DNA from: Cytophagaceae bacterium
GTDB lineage: Bacteria > Bacteroidota > Bacteroidia > Flavobacteriales > Flavobacteriaceae
Assembly: GCA_002710685.1 (NCBI GenBank)
Contig: PALD01000071.1
Location: 329,042 to 393,041, forward strand
Length of the DNA stretch: 64,000 nucleotides
Reading direction: 5' to 3'
Made by a program: the position numbers and the translations under genes. This document shows, piece after piece, positions 25,296 through 33,185 of the stretch (position 1 is its first letter; the number at the start of each line of letters is the position of its first letter). The notes below the pieces were generated by a model, which had not been told where the DNA came from, did no database searches, and worked only from the letters and a program-made list of their open reading frames with translations.

Positions 25296-27104
25296 ATGAA
25301 GAAGACTAACCTATTACTCCTATTCTTCCTTGTAAGTACAATTTCATTTGCACAATGGAAACCACAGGGAGATAAAATAAAAACCGAGTGGGCAGAAAAA
25401 CTGACCCCAGAAAACGCCTGGAAAGAATACCCCAGGCCCATAATGAAAAGAGAAGAATGGCAAGACCTCAATGGCCTGTGGGATTATAGTATCACAAAAG
25501 CAGGCAGTGCAAAACCAGCAGGTTTTGATGGCAAGATACTCGTTCCCTTTGCGGTAGAATCTTCACTTTCTGGCGTTATGAAAGAAGTGGGCAAAAACAA
25601 TGAACTGTGGTATGAAACCTCGTTCACGGTTCCCGCCGGCTGGAATGGTAAGAAGGTGCTACTGCACTTTGGCGCTGTAGACTGGCGTGCAGATGTATGG
25701 ATAAATGATGTCAAGATAGGTAGCCATGAAGGCGGTTTTGACCCATTTTCTTTTGACATAAGCCCATTTCTTAAAGCAGGTCAACAAAAACTTACGGTCA
25801 AGGTCTGGGACCCATCTAGTGATGGGCCACAGCCCCGTGGCAAACAGGTCATCAAGCCAGAGGGTATATGGTACACCCCGGTAACGGGCATATGGCAAAC
25901 GGTATGGATGGAGCCAGTGGGAGACAAGAGTATTGCCAGCCTCAAGACCACGCCAGATATTGATGAAAGCACCATAAAATTCAAGGCCCAGCTTGACAAT
26001 GCCACGTATGGAGATGTACTTGAGGTAACCGTCCTCGATGGCGGTAAGGAAGTCGCAACCGCTTCCGCGGAAGCGTCTCAAGAACTACAGATAACTGTTC
26101 CCGGTACAAAACTGTGGTCTCCAGAAACCCCGTTTTTATACGATACTAAAGTCAAGCTCATCAGTAATGGTAAGGTAGTGGATGAAGTTGAGGGTTATTT
26201 TGCCATGCGCAAGATATCCATGAAACGGGATGAAAAAGGCATCATGCGCATGCAGCTCAACAACAAAGATTATTTTCACTTTGGCCCTCTAGATCAAGGG
26301 TGGTGGCCTGACGGTCTCTATACAGCACCATCTGATGAAGCCCTCAAATATGATATTGTCAAGACCAAAGAAATGGGCTTTAACATGATACGCAAGCACG
26401 TAAAGGTAGAGCCCGCCCGCTGGTACACACATTGTGATCAACTGGGTATCCTGGTATGGCAGGACATGCCCAGCGGCGATAGGACAAAGGAGTGGCAGCC
26501 CAGGAAATTCTGGGATGGTAACGAGCTTGTAAGGTCATCACGGTCAGAACAGATTTATAGAACAGAGTGGAAAGCAATCATGGACTACCTCTATTCTTAT
26601 CCCAGCATCGTTGTCTGGGTACCCTTCAATGAGGCTTGGGGACAGTTCAAGACGGTCGAGATCACAGAGTGGACAAAGGCATATGACCCATCAAGGCTGG
26701 TCAATTCTGCCAGTGGGGGCAATCACCTTGATACGGGAGACATCCTTGACCTGCACAGTTACCCAGACCCCAACCTCTTCTTGTATGATGCAAACCGTGT
26801 AACCGTACTGGGCGAGTATGGAGGTATAGGGCTACCACTTAAAAAGCACCTATGGCGCCCAGATCAAAACTGGGGCTATGTTAAGTTCAACAGCTCAAAA
26901 GAAGTTACAGATGAATATGTGGCTTACGCCAAAAAACTACAGGACCTGGTAGCTGCTGGCTTCTCCGCAGCGGTCTATACCCAGACCACGGATGTGGAAG
27001 GCGAGGTCAACGGGCTGATGACCTATGATAGAAAAGTGGATAAAGTAGAAATAAGCCGTATAAAAAAGGCAAATGAAGATGTCATCAACGCACTGAACAA
27101 ATAA
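25296..27104 (+). CDS. GH2 family beta-glycosidase (beta-galactosidase/glucuronidase-like)
   Basis: 602 residues with signal peptide MKKTNLLLLFFLVSTISFA. An N-terminal sugar-binding sandwich (LNGLWDYSI, WYETSFTVP, VDWRADVWIND), a central Ig-like domain, and a TIM barrel follow. The predicted acid/base is Glu446 in VPFNEAWGQ and the nucleophile Glu507 in VLGEYGG. It is shorter than LacZ, like many exo-acting Bacteroidota GH2 enzymes. It follows the GH5-like gene by 21 bp. It holds the longest perfect palindromic version of the dyad repeat, CGCTTCCGCGGAAGCG (26060-26075), and a TTAC-loop copy (26930-26941). Confidence 0.9.
   Translation: MKKTNLLLLFFLVSTISFAQWKPQGDKIKTEWAEKLTPENAWKEYPRPIMKREEWQDLNGLWDYSITKAGSAKPAGFDGKILVPFAVESSLSGVMKEVGKNNELWYETSFTVPAGWNGKKVLLHFGAVDWRADVWINDVKIGSHEGGFDPFSFDISPFLKAGQQKLTVKVWDPSSDGPQPRGKQVIKPEGIWYTPVTGIWQTVWMEPVGDKSIASLKTTPDIDESTIKFKAQLDNATYGDVLEVTVLDGGKEVATASAEASQELQITVPGTKLWSPETPFLYDTKVKLISNGKVVDEVEGYFAMRKISMKRDEKGIMRMQLNNKDYFHFGPLDQGWWPDGLYTAPSDEALKYDIVKTKEMGFNMIRKHVKVEPARWYTHCDQLGILVWQDMPSGDRTKEWQPRKFWDGNELVRSSRSEQIYRTEWKAIMDYLYSYPSIVVWVPFNEAWGQFKTVEITEWTKAYDPSRLVNSASGGNHLDTGDILDLHSYPDPNLFLYDANRVTVLGEYGGIGLPLKKHLWRPDQNWGYVKFNSSKEVTDEYVAYAKKLQDLVAAGFSAAVYTQTTDVEGEVNGLMTYDRKVDKVEISRIKKANEDVINALNK
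26060..26075. repeat. Dyad repeat: perfect 16-bp palindrome CGCTTCCGCGGAAGCG in GH2 gene
   Basis: Perfectly self-complementary and in coding sequence (encodes ASAEAS). Confidence 0.7.
26930..26941. repeat. Dyad repeat copy TGGC-TTAC-GCCA in GH2 gene
   Basis: Stem of four pairs around TTAC, the same loop as the copy at 27937-27953. Confidence 0.55.
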
Positions 27105-27132
27105 TTCATTCAGTTTATTAGTGTTTTTTGAG

Positions 27133-27163
27133 AGCCCTGGTCCATGTAGTACCGGGGCTTTTT
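27133..27163 (+). terminator. Terminator of the glycoside hydrolase cluster
   Basis: Stem AGCCCTGG / CCGGGGCT (one G-T pair), 11-nt loop, followed by five T on the plus strand only. Confidence 0.75.
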
Positions 27164-27926
27164 AATTTCTCCTTCTCCTCTTACCAGAGTGGGTCTTGGG
27201 ATAATTTGTTTTCTCGGGATGAGACAGCAGTTTTTTAAGGGTGGTGAGTTCTTCTTCGGTAAGGTTGCGGTATTCCCCTTTTGCCACGTCTAGTTTAATG
27301 TTCATGATGCGTATGCGTTTTAGTCTGACCACCTTGTAACCCAGGTGTTCACACATGCGCCTTATTTGCCTGTTAAGGCCCTGTGTAAGGGTGATTTTAA
27401 AACGGTTTTCACCTATTTGACTCACCTCGCATTTGCGTGTTATGGTATCCAGGATGGGTACACCGTTGCCCATTTTAGTGATAAAATCTTCATCAATGGG
27501 CATGTTTACCGTGACGATATATTCTTTTTCATGATGGTTTCTCGCCTTGAGTATCTTGTTGCTGGTCTCGCCATCATTAGTCAAGAGTATCAATCCCTCA
27601 CTGGCCTTGTCAAGCCTACCCACGGGGTAGATGCGGGTGGGGTAATCGATAAAATCTATGATATTGTCCTTTTCTACCTGGGTCGCCGTTGTGCATACAA
27701 TGCCCACGGGTTTATTGAAGGCAATATAAACGGGTGGTTCTTCATTTTGCTCGATGAACTTGCCATCCACACGCACTTCGTCACCGGGCATGACCTTTGT
27801 TCCCATTGCTGGTACGGTGCCGTTTATGGTTACCCTACCTGCATCGATGAGGCGGTCTGCCTCACGGCGGGAGCAGTAACCCACCTCGCTGAGGTATTTA
27901 TTGAGCCGTGTGGGGGTTTGTTCCAT
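27162..27926 (-). CDS. rluF: 23S rRNA pseudouridine synthase, RluF/RluB type
   Basis: 254 residues. An N-terminal S4 RNA-binding domain (RLNKYLSEVGYCSRREADRL) is followed by an RsuA-type catalytic domain with Asp106 in GRLDKASEGL as the catalytic residue and a later QGLNRQIRRM motif. The C-terminus is basic (GKRRRRN). It isomerises a uridine in 23S rRNA; U2604 (RluF) is most likely, but RluB/E-type paralogues are not excluded. A hydrolase gene lies upstream on the same strand with 16 bp between, so the two may be cotranscribed. Confidence 0.88.
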   Translation of the reverse strand: MEQTPTRLNKYLSEVGYCSRREADRLIDAGRVTINGTVPAMGTKVMPGDEVRVDGKFIEQNEEPPVYIAFNKPVGIVCTTATQVEKDNIIDFIDYPTRIYPVGRLDKASEGLILLTNDGETSNKILKARNHHEKEYIVTVNMPIDEDFITKMGNGVPILDTITRKCEVSQIGENRFKITLTQGLNRQIRRMCEHLGYKVVRLKRIRIMNIKLDVAKGEYRNLTEEELTTLKKLLSHPEKTNYPKTHSGKRRRRN

Positions 27927-27936
27927 TGTTATCTTT

Positions 27937-27953
27937 TTTGGCTTACGCCGAAA
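27937..27953. repeat. Dyad repeat copy overlapping the stop codon of the hydrolase gene
   Basis: Stem TTTGGC / GCC(g)AAA with loop TTAC and one bulged base. The minus-strand TAA stop of the hydrolase gene lies inside the element. Confidence 0.65.
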
Positions 27954-28782
27954 TAAAATCGATTATCTTCTTGTTTACATCTCTATCATAGAGCGAATGA
28001 TTGAGCCCTTCTGTGATGATGAGTTGTGAACCCCTCCAGTTTTTATGGATGTTTTTTGATCCGCTCAACGGTGTGATTCTATCGTCCTTATCATGAATTA
28101 TCAGCCCCGGGGTTTTGATGTTCCTGGCAAAGAGGGAGCTGGCAAAGCTGCTGCTCTTGAATCCAAACCTTTTTTGAAAGTATGCATCGAGTTGTTGCAT
28201 CACTCTTTGGCGCAAGCCTAATATAGATCTATACTCCCCTAGGATACTATCAAGGTCATCAGGAGGACCCAGTAAAACGGCTTTTTTAATATTGTTGTCC
28301 TTGCTCTGTGAGAGTTCATATAGTGTGGTCATGGCCCCCACGCTGTGACCTATGATATATTGTGGGGCATACCGGGAGATGATTGTATGCAGCACATCCC
28401 TGTACAAGGGCACATACAGGTTTGTGCCGGTGCTGTGCCCATGTGCCGGAGCATCAAATGTATAGATGTCATACCCCTGGGGGATCAATTGCTCAATGAG
28501 CATCTTCCAGCGGTGGCTATTGCTCTCCCATCCATGAACGAGGAGGATGGTGGGGCCTTTGCCCGGCCAGTGATAGACTTGTATCTCTAGCCCGTCATGT
28601 TCTACCCTAGCTTCTTTAGCGTTGTCCAGAAATGCTTTGTGGTGCTCGCCTATCCTGCCCCTACGGGGTTTGCTAAAAAGGTCAAAAGCCTTTTTTTGAG
28701 TTCTTGCGGGCGAGAAGAGACTGAGCATGTTGAGATAAGTGCCTATGGCCCTGGGAACTAATTTTTTAAAACTTTCGCGCAT
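27943..28782 (-). CDS. Alpha/beta-hydrolase fold protein
   Basis: 279 residues. The nucleophile elbow is GHSVG (Ser147), the acid is probably the Asp pair in HDKDDRITP, and the His is in EGLNHSLYD near the C-terminus; the oxyanion region is LLVHGWESN. There is no signal peptide, so it is cytoplasmic. It resembles serine aminopeptidase/monoglyceride-lipase-like hydrolases; the substrate is unknown. A promoter (28807-28835) and a hairpin with a U-run lie just before the start codon. The stop codon sits inside a dyad repeat. Confidence 0.82.
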   Translation of the reverse strand: MRESFKKLVPRAIGTYLNMLSLFSPARTQKKAFDLFSKPRRGRIGEHHKAFLDNAKEARVEHDGLEIQVYHWPGKGPTILLVHGWESNSHRWKMLIEQLIPQGYDIYTFDAPAHGHSTGTNLYVPLYRDVLHTIISRYAPQYIIGHSVGAMTTLYELSQSKDNNIKKAVLLGPPDDLDSILGEYRSILGLRQRVMQQLDAYFQKRFGFKSSSFASSLFARNIKTPGLIIHDKDDRITPLSGSKNIHKNWRGSQLIITEGLNHSLYDRDVNKKIIDFISA

Positions 28783-28787
28783 ATAAA

Positions 28788-28806
28788 AACCCTCTTATAG
28801 AGGGTT
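28788..28806 (-). terminator. Hairpin with U-run just upstream of hydrolase start
   Basis: An 8-bp stem AACCCTCT / AGAGGGTT with a TAT loop. Read on the minus strand it is followed by TTTTTA, then the ATG at 28782. It may terminate the upstream small gene, or act as an attenuator in the hydrolase leader, because the predicted promoter lies before it. Confidence 0.6.
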
Positions 28807-28835
28807 CAAAGATAATCGTTAATGCCGTAAATCAA
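28807..28835 (-). promoter_or_regulatory. Bacteroidota-type promoter of the hydrolase gene
   Basis: On the minus strand: TTG (28833-28835), 18 bp, TATCTTTG (28807-28814). It partly overlaps the 3' end of the small membrane-protein gene. Confidence 0.65.
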
Positions 28836-29035
28836 TGGTTGTTCTCTGCTTCAATAACATCTGTATCCTTTCTATACTTGAGCAGTGAGATTCCTGAGAT
28901 GAAAAAAATCAAACCTAGAATGGCCAACGCCCATGGACTTATACCTAAGGACATGCTTCCAAAAATTCCCAGTACACCAACTACAAGGCTCAAGGCCCCT
29001 CCTACGGCTAATATTATTCCTAATATCTTAATCAT
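28832..29035 (-). CDS. Small two-helix membrane protein, unknown function
   Basis: 67 residues with two hydrophobic segments (about 2-27, Gly-rich, and 32-52, ISPWALAILGLIFFISGISLL), followed by a charged tail KYRKDTDVIEAENNH. It resembles the many short inner membrane proteins in flavobacteria, but I cannot name a family. The ATG at 29035 begins MIKILGIIL. It is followed by a hairpin with a U-run. Confidence 0.65.
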   Translation of the reverse strand: MIKILGIILAVGGALSLVVGVLGIFGSMSLGISPWALAILGLIFFISGISLLKYRKDTDVIEAENNH

Positions 29036-29388
29036 GACATATTGTGGTTAAGGTTATGGAAACGAATTTATGAATTAGAATAGCTGTGGGATAGGTAATT
29101 AACCATCTGTTAAGGGCATTTTGGCAATATTTTAAAGGTTACTTGATTGCGGGCTAAATAATATTGAATTATTCATAAATTTTAAAGGTAATATTTACAC
29201 TTTATTGATGATATTCTATTTTTTTTACAAAAACATCTAAATATTGACAGCCGTCATTTTTTTGGGATTGCTTTTTCTTGAATTTTGTAGTGTTCTCCTA
29301 ATAATAATAATAAGACAAATTATCAAAGAGGGTTTTTAAGTGTTTTTTTACCCCTAAAATCTGCTTGACAGGCCCTCTTTTTTAATCT
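29036..29388. other. 353-bp AT-rich intergenic region
   Basis: Divergent region between the small membrane-protein gene and the ORF at 29389. It holds a run of AAT triplets (29301-29312) and a long-range stem AAAGAGGG (29325-29332) / CCCTCTTT (29373-29380) ending 8 bp before the next start. No convincing promoter, RNA gene or protein was recognised. Confidence 0.5.
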
Positions 29389-29628
29389 ATGGAGCTTTAT
29401 AAAAACCTGTGTATGATGATTGATGCTACTGTATTTAATGAAGAATTGGTCCTGGAAGTCTTGGAGCATAGGCAAAAGCACATTGAATACCGCATCCGGT
29501 TTAGAAAAGAAACCTGGGAATTTGCCATATCCCGTTTTAAGAGATATGATATGTTTGCCACAGAGCAAATGGCACGGACCCATGCATTTATACTATATAC
29601 GGCCCAAAGAAACTGGAATCAAAATTAG
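29389..29628 (+). CDS. Hypothetical 79-residue protein
   Basis: A soluble, charged small protein (MELYKNLCMMIDATVFNEEL, later LEHRQKHIEYRIRFRKETWEF) with no recognised family. A stem (29325-29380) lies just before the start and a good terminator hairpin (29721-29757) about 90 bp after the stop, which supports transcription of this stretch. A second frame overlaps much of it (from 29420) but has a less protein-like composition. Confidence that it is a real gene is moderate. Confidence 0.4.
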   Translation: MELYKNLCMMIDATVFNEELVLEVLEHRQKHIEYRIRFRKETWEFAISRFKRYDMFATEQMARTHAFILYTAQRNWNQN

Positions 29629-29720
29629 ATTTATTGAATAGCATAGCCCATTTACATACTTGATTTCTCTTTTGATTACAGTGAGGGCCTGGTTTAAATT
29701 TTCTCATCCCCTCAATTACC

Positions 29721-29757
29721 ATCTTCCTTGCCTTATGGGCGGGGAAGATTTTTTTTT
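29721..29757 (+). terminator. Rho-independent terminator downstream of the 79-residue ORF
   Basis: Stem ATCTTCC / GGAAGAT with inner GCC/GGG-type pairing, followed by a run of nine T. Confidence 0.8.
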
Positions 29758-29789
29758 ATGGCCTCTTACCTGATATACATACTTCCTCT

Positions 29790-29837
29790 CCTGTAAGGCA
29801 ACCCAGATGTTTTTTCTGGTTACAGGTAATCCCTGTA
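29790..29837 (+). promoter_or_regulatory. Mutually exclusive hairpins in the OmpA-like gene leader
   Basis: CCTGTAA (29790-29796) pairs with TTACAGG (29820-29826), enclosing an inner CCAGA / TCTGG stem. The same TACAGG (29821-29826) can instead pair with CCTGTA (29832-29837) around TAATC. Such an arrangement can act as a switch; function is not shown. Confidence 0.4.
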
Positions 29838-29938
29838 CACTTACCGTTAACCTTTTCAAACCTACCGATAATGTATTGCTTGTTTTAAAAACGGCTGATA
29901 GCCAGCATCTTTGAGCTACAATTTTAAACAATACTACG

Positions 29939-31687
29939 ATGAAGAATTTATTAGGAATTTTAAGCATGATCATGATGTTTCTTATGTATGTGCCCGCGAT
30001 GGCACAAGGTATGGACAAGGATGGTTTACAGGTTACACCCCGCGTGGGTTATGATTTTCCCACGTATGATAACAATACACCTTATATAGACTATAAGGGA
30101 GGGATTGAAGCTGGACTCTCAGTTGATTATTACTGGAAGTGGTTTGGCGTGGGAGCAGATTTTGATTTTATAAAAAATCAACCTCAGAGCACATTTCCCA
30201 CGGACAATCTCTTTGATGCCGGGGGCAATGCATTTACGAGCTTTAACCTCGATGAAAAAGATATAACCCGAATATTTTATGGTATAGGTCCAGATGCTAA
30301 ATGGCATAACAAGAAGGGTAATTTTATTGCAGAACTCAATACACGTGCTGGCCTTGCTTCTATTAAGGGAGGACGTACCCTGCTTGAAGGAAACACATCA
30401 ACAACTTCTAATCAACTGCTCAATTTTCATGCGGGTTATGACGATAAGAATGTATTTTCTGCAAAGGGGCAGTTGAGGTTTACCTATCTCTTCAATAAAA
30501 ATTTTGGAGTAAATGTGGGCGGATATTACCTGAGGCACTTTAACACACAAGAACAGGTACAAGGTGGTCTTGCCAGTGCATATTATCCATTTACCACCGC
30601 TGATGGGGCAACCTTTCTAGATCAGGGAGGTATTTCATTTAGAGAAGAACCCTGTGATTGCGACATCTATTCCCTGGGGGTATTTGCTGGAGTAACCATA
30701 AAATTCAATAAAAAAGAAAATGTTTGCCCCGTATGTAAAAAAGACCATGAACCGCATTGCTGCGCAACCTGTGGATGTAACGTTACCATAACGGCAAAGG
30801 ACAAGTTTACCGGTACCATCCTTCCCGGGACTGACGTGGTACTCATTGACATGGATGGCAATATCACGCATGAGGGCACCACAAACGCGTATGGGGTGGT
30901 CGTTTTTGAGAATGTAAAAGAAGACAATTATGTCATAAAGGGTAAATTATATGATGTCGATCTAGTAGAGACCGCTTTGGCGAAAGCCGATTTTGAAGAT
31001 TGCCAAAAAACAGCCGGTATCCAAAAGGAAATCCTGTATGGTGATGAAAACTTCATCCTTAAGGGAAAAGTGGTTGAATGCAACACCACAGAAGGTATCG
31101 ATGCCGTGGATGTTATCTTGAAAGATACCCTGCGTGCATGGCAAAAAAATACCCTTTCTGATGCTGGAGGTGATTTTATCTTTCATCTCAAGCAGGCTTC
31201 TAACTACACCTTGAAGGGTAATAAAGATGGTTATTTTTCTAACGAAGTGGGTGTTTCAACCACATCATATAACAGGAACTCGACACTGTACATTGATTTT
31301 GAAATGTGTGTAAACCCATGTGGGCAGGCCATAAGACTGGATAATATAAACTTTGACCTTGACAAATGGGATATCCTGCCGGCGTCAGTGCCAGATCTTC
31401 AAAAAGTGGTGAACCTCATGAAGGCCAACCCCACCATAAAAGTGGAGATGTCATCACACACGGATTCTCGCGGGAGCAACCTATATAACCAAGACCTTTC
31501 TCAAAAACGTGCACAATCTACAGTGGAATACCTCGTCTCACAGGGTATTTCTCGTGATAGGTTGATAGCCCGCGGTGCTGGTGAGACCGAACTGCTCAAT
31601 CGCTGTGCAGATGGCACTTCATGTAGTGAGGCAGAGCATAGGATTAACAGGAGGACCGAGTTTAAGGTAGTATGCCCCCAGCAATAA
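29939..31687 (+). CDS. OmpA-family outer membrane protein with Cys-rich insert and regulatory-like domains
   Basis: 582 residues. Signal peptide (ending VPAMAQ), an N-terminal beta-barrel-like region (about 30-250), then a Cys-rich segment with Cys263, 266, 274, 275, 278 and 280 plus His270/273. Two carboxypeptidase-regulatory/CnaB-like domains follow (about 282-350, 372-450), then a C-terminal OmpA peptidoglycan-binding domain (INFDLDKWDI, HTDSRGSNLYNQDLSQKRA, ARGAGE). It should sit in the outer membrane and bind peptidoglycan. The Cys cluster is unusual for this family and could bind metal or form disulfides. A dyad-repeat copy (30979-30988) encodes LAKAD. Confidence 0.88.
   Translation: MKNLLGILSMIMMFLMYVPAMAQGMDKDGLQVTPRVGYDFPTYDNNTPYIDYKGGIEAGLSVDYYWKWFGVGADFDFIKNQPQSTFPTDNLFDAGGNAFTSFNLDEKDITRIFYGIGPDAKWHNKKGNFIAELNTRAGLASIKGGRTLLEGNTSTTSNQLLNFHAGYDDKNVFSAKGQLRFTYLFNKNFGVNVGGYYLRHFNTQEQVQGGLASAYYPFTTADGATFLDQGGISFREEPCDCDIYSLGVFAGVTIKFNKKENVCPVCKKDHEPHCCATCGCNVTITAKDKFTGTILPGTDVVLIDMDGNITHEGTTNAYGVVVFENVKEDNYVIKGKLYDVDLVETALAKADFEDCQKTAGIQKEILYGDENFILKGKVVECNTTEGIDAVDVILKDTLRAWQKNTLSDAGGDFIFHLKQASNYTLKGNKDGYFSNEVGVSTTSYNRNSTLYIDFEMCVNPCGQAIRLDNINFDLDKWDILPASVPDLQKVVNLMKANPTIKVEMSSHTDSRGSNLYNQDLSQKRAQSTVEYLVSQGISRDRLIARGAGETELLNRCADGTSCSEAEHRINRRTEFKVVCPQQ
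30979..30988. repeat. Dyad repeat copy GGCGAAAGCC in OmpA-like gene
   Basis: Exact 10-mer core, also part of GCTTTGGCGAAAGC (30974-30987). Intragenic. Confidence 0.65.
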
Positions 31688-31711
31688 AATCAAATGATTA
31701 GTCAATCTCTT

Positions 31712-31743
31712 AAAGTGGTTCATTGTAACCGGTGGACCACTTT
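31712..31743 (+). terminator. Hairpin after the OmpA-like gene
   Basis: Stem AAAGTGGT / ACCACTTT with a 16-nt loop and only a short T tail, so termination may be partial. Confidence 0.5.
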
Positions 31744-31760
31744 ATCTTAAAAACAGTTTC

Positions 31761-32588
31761 ATGAAAAATATAGATAAAATCAATGGTCAGGAAAATGGTC
31801 CTGGCAAAACAGGACAATTGATTGCGGGTATTGTCGCAATCATAATCATAATACTTACAGCGGTTTCTTGTGATGATAGCGACTGTGAATATATTGAACA
31901 GCGGGAACCGCCCTACCTTACCACCAATGAGTGTCCCGGTTTTGTGGATAATGGGGATTTTGAAATCGTAACAGGTAATCCCAATGCATCAGTCGATCAA
32001 GATATCGACCTTGCTACGGGATGGGGCGCCCTATGGCAAAATGGGAGCCTTGCAGATTTATTTGATGCAAGCACCACAAATTTTGGGAGTTCATCATTTG
32101 TGGCCCCAGCGCCGGCATCTGGTGTTTTTGCCGGGATGTGGGTTGAAAACAGCAGCAATGGTGGTGCTACATATAGGGAAGGGATGTTCAATAAGCTTAC
32201 TAATGCCATAAATGCCAGTACAGGTATCTATACCCTTTCATTTGACTATGCAAAGATGAGCACCGCCTCGTCTAATGATGTAAAAGTAGGAGTATATGGG
32301 GTTTACTTTACGGGTACTTCGCTCCCGGCAAACCCTACTTCTATCAATACACCGCCTAATACAGATTTGTTTGGTACAGCTAACGCGGTATTGCTGGGTG
32401 AGGTCGTGATAAGCAATACCACCACAAATACGTGGGCCAGCGCAAGCTTTACCTTTGACTCATCAAGTATCACAATGCCCGCAAGTGGCAATATCACGCA
32501 TGTCATGATCACAAATTCTCATGTGACCTTACCTGATTTTGGCAGGATGTTCGTGGGTTTTGACAACTTTTGCTTGATCAATGAGTAG
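31761..32588 (+). CDS. Lipoprotein with jelly-roll-like domain, unknown function
   Basis: 275 residues. After an unusually long hydrophilic start, a hydrophobic stretch (LIAGIVAIIIIILTAVSC) ends in a lipobox Cys followed by DDSDCE. The mature part opens CPGFVDNGDFEI, a motif common in carbohydrate-binding-like jelly-roll domains, and closes FVGFDNFCLINE, which also fits that fold. No catalytic residues were recognised. It follows the OmpA-like gene by 73 bp with a weak hairpin between, so partial cotranscription is possible. Confidence 0.72.
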   Translation: MKNIDKINGQENGPGKTGQLIAGIVAIIIIILTAVSCDDSDCEYIEQREPPYLTTNECPGFVDNGDFEIVTGNPNASVDQDIDLATGWGALWQNGSLADLFDASTTNFGSSSFVAPAPASGVFAGMWVENSSNGGATYREGMFNKLTNAINASTGIYTLSFDYAKMSTASSNDVKVGVYGVYFTGTSLPANPTSINTPPNTDLFGTANAVLLGEVVISNTTTNTWASASFTFDSSSITMPASGNITHVMITNSHVTLPDFGRMFVGFDNFCLINE

Positions 32589-32590
32589 TT

Positions 32591-32610
32591 GTTTTCGCTT
32601 TAGCGAAAAC
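32591..32610. repeat. Dyad repeat copy, 8-bp stem GTTTTCGC / GCGAAAAC, loop TTTA
   Basis: Perfect stem, 2 bp after the stop codon of the lipoprotein gene. There is no T-run of terminator length. Confidence 0.8.
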
Positions 32611-32688
32611 TTATTCTCAACAATACATCTGTTAAATATAAATAAATACAGATATTTAGTACTCTAACCTTTAATATTTTGAACAGTT

Positions 32689-33180
32689 ATGAAAAATCAA
32701 ATCATGGCAGCTGCCCTTATGGTAATAGGAATATGTTTTTCCTGTAGCCAGGATGATAAGCCAAATGACTCTAATGATTGTGAACCAGATGGGCTCCTGA
32801 CCTATAAGGAGGCAGATTCACTTGAATCTAATTACAAGAAATATCAATATGCGGCAATAAACCAGGGTTTATCAACAGATAATATGGAATTTCTTGATAA
32901 CCGGGAGTTTTTATTTGAGCTTGATGATTTGCAATGTTACCTTGATTATGTAAGAAAAGCAGGAGCAGATGCAGGAATACCTTCTTCAGATATGGGGATA
33001 CGTGTTTACCTGGGAGCCCGTTTTGAAGAAGGTCAAGAAAGGCCACATACCCAAGTGTTTTTTGTGCCCACGGCAAATACCGCAAGCAGGTCAGTAAGTG
33101 AAGGAGATACATTTTACCCTGCCCAGCCCAAAGATTATGGCAGTTCAGGAAAACCACCTAAAGAACTTAACCAACAATAA
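32689..33180 (+). CDS. Small lipoprotein upstream of the LytS/LytTR genes
   Basis: 163 residues with lipoprotein signal MKNQIMAAALMVIGICFSC and an acidic linker (SQDDKPNDSND). The mature part contains LTYKEADSLESNY, a DLQCYLDYVRKAG segment and GIRVYLGARF, ending in a disordered Pro/Lys-rich tail. I do not recognise a named family. It starts a tight cluster: 5 bp to the membrane protein gene, then overlapping kinase and regulator genes. It could be the cluster's envelope-facing component (inference). Confidence 0.72.
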   Translation: MKNQIMAAALMVIGICFSCSQDDKPNDSNDCEPDGLLTYKEADSLESNYKKYQYAAINQGLSTDNMEFLDNREFLFELDDLQCYLDYVRKAGADAGIPSSDMGIRVYLGARFEEGQERPHTQVFFVPTANTASRSVSEGDTFYPAQPKDYGSSGKPPKELNQQ

Positions 33181-33185
33181 AGAGC

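Larger units (their letters stand above)
29629..29938. other. 310-bp leader region before the OmpA-like gene
   Basis: Contains a terminator hairpin (29721-29757) and downstream two hairpins that compete for one strand (29790-29837). No open frame of note. Confidence 0.5.

Noticed and set aside
26060..26075. Palindrome in the GH2 gene as a regulatory operator
   Set aside because: It is inside codons far from any start and belongs to the dispersed dyad family.
29420..29641. 73-codon frame overlapping the 79-residue ORF
   Set aside because: Overlaps in another frame, with Trp/Pro/Lys composition unlike a folded protein; the 29389 frame is the better candidate.
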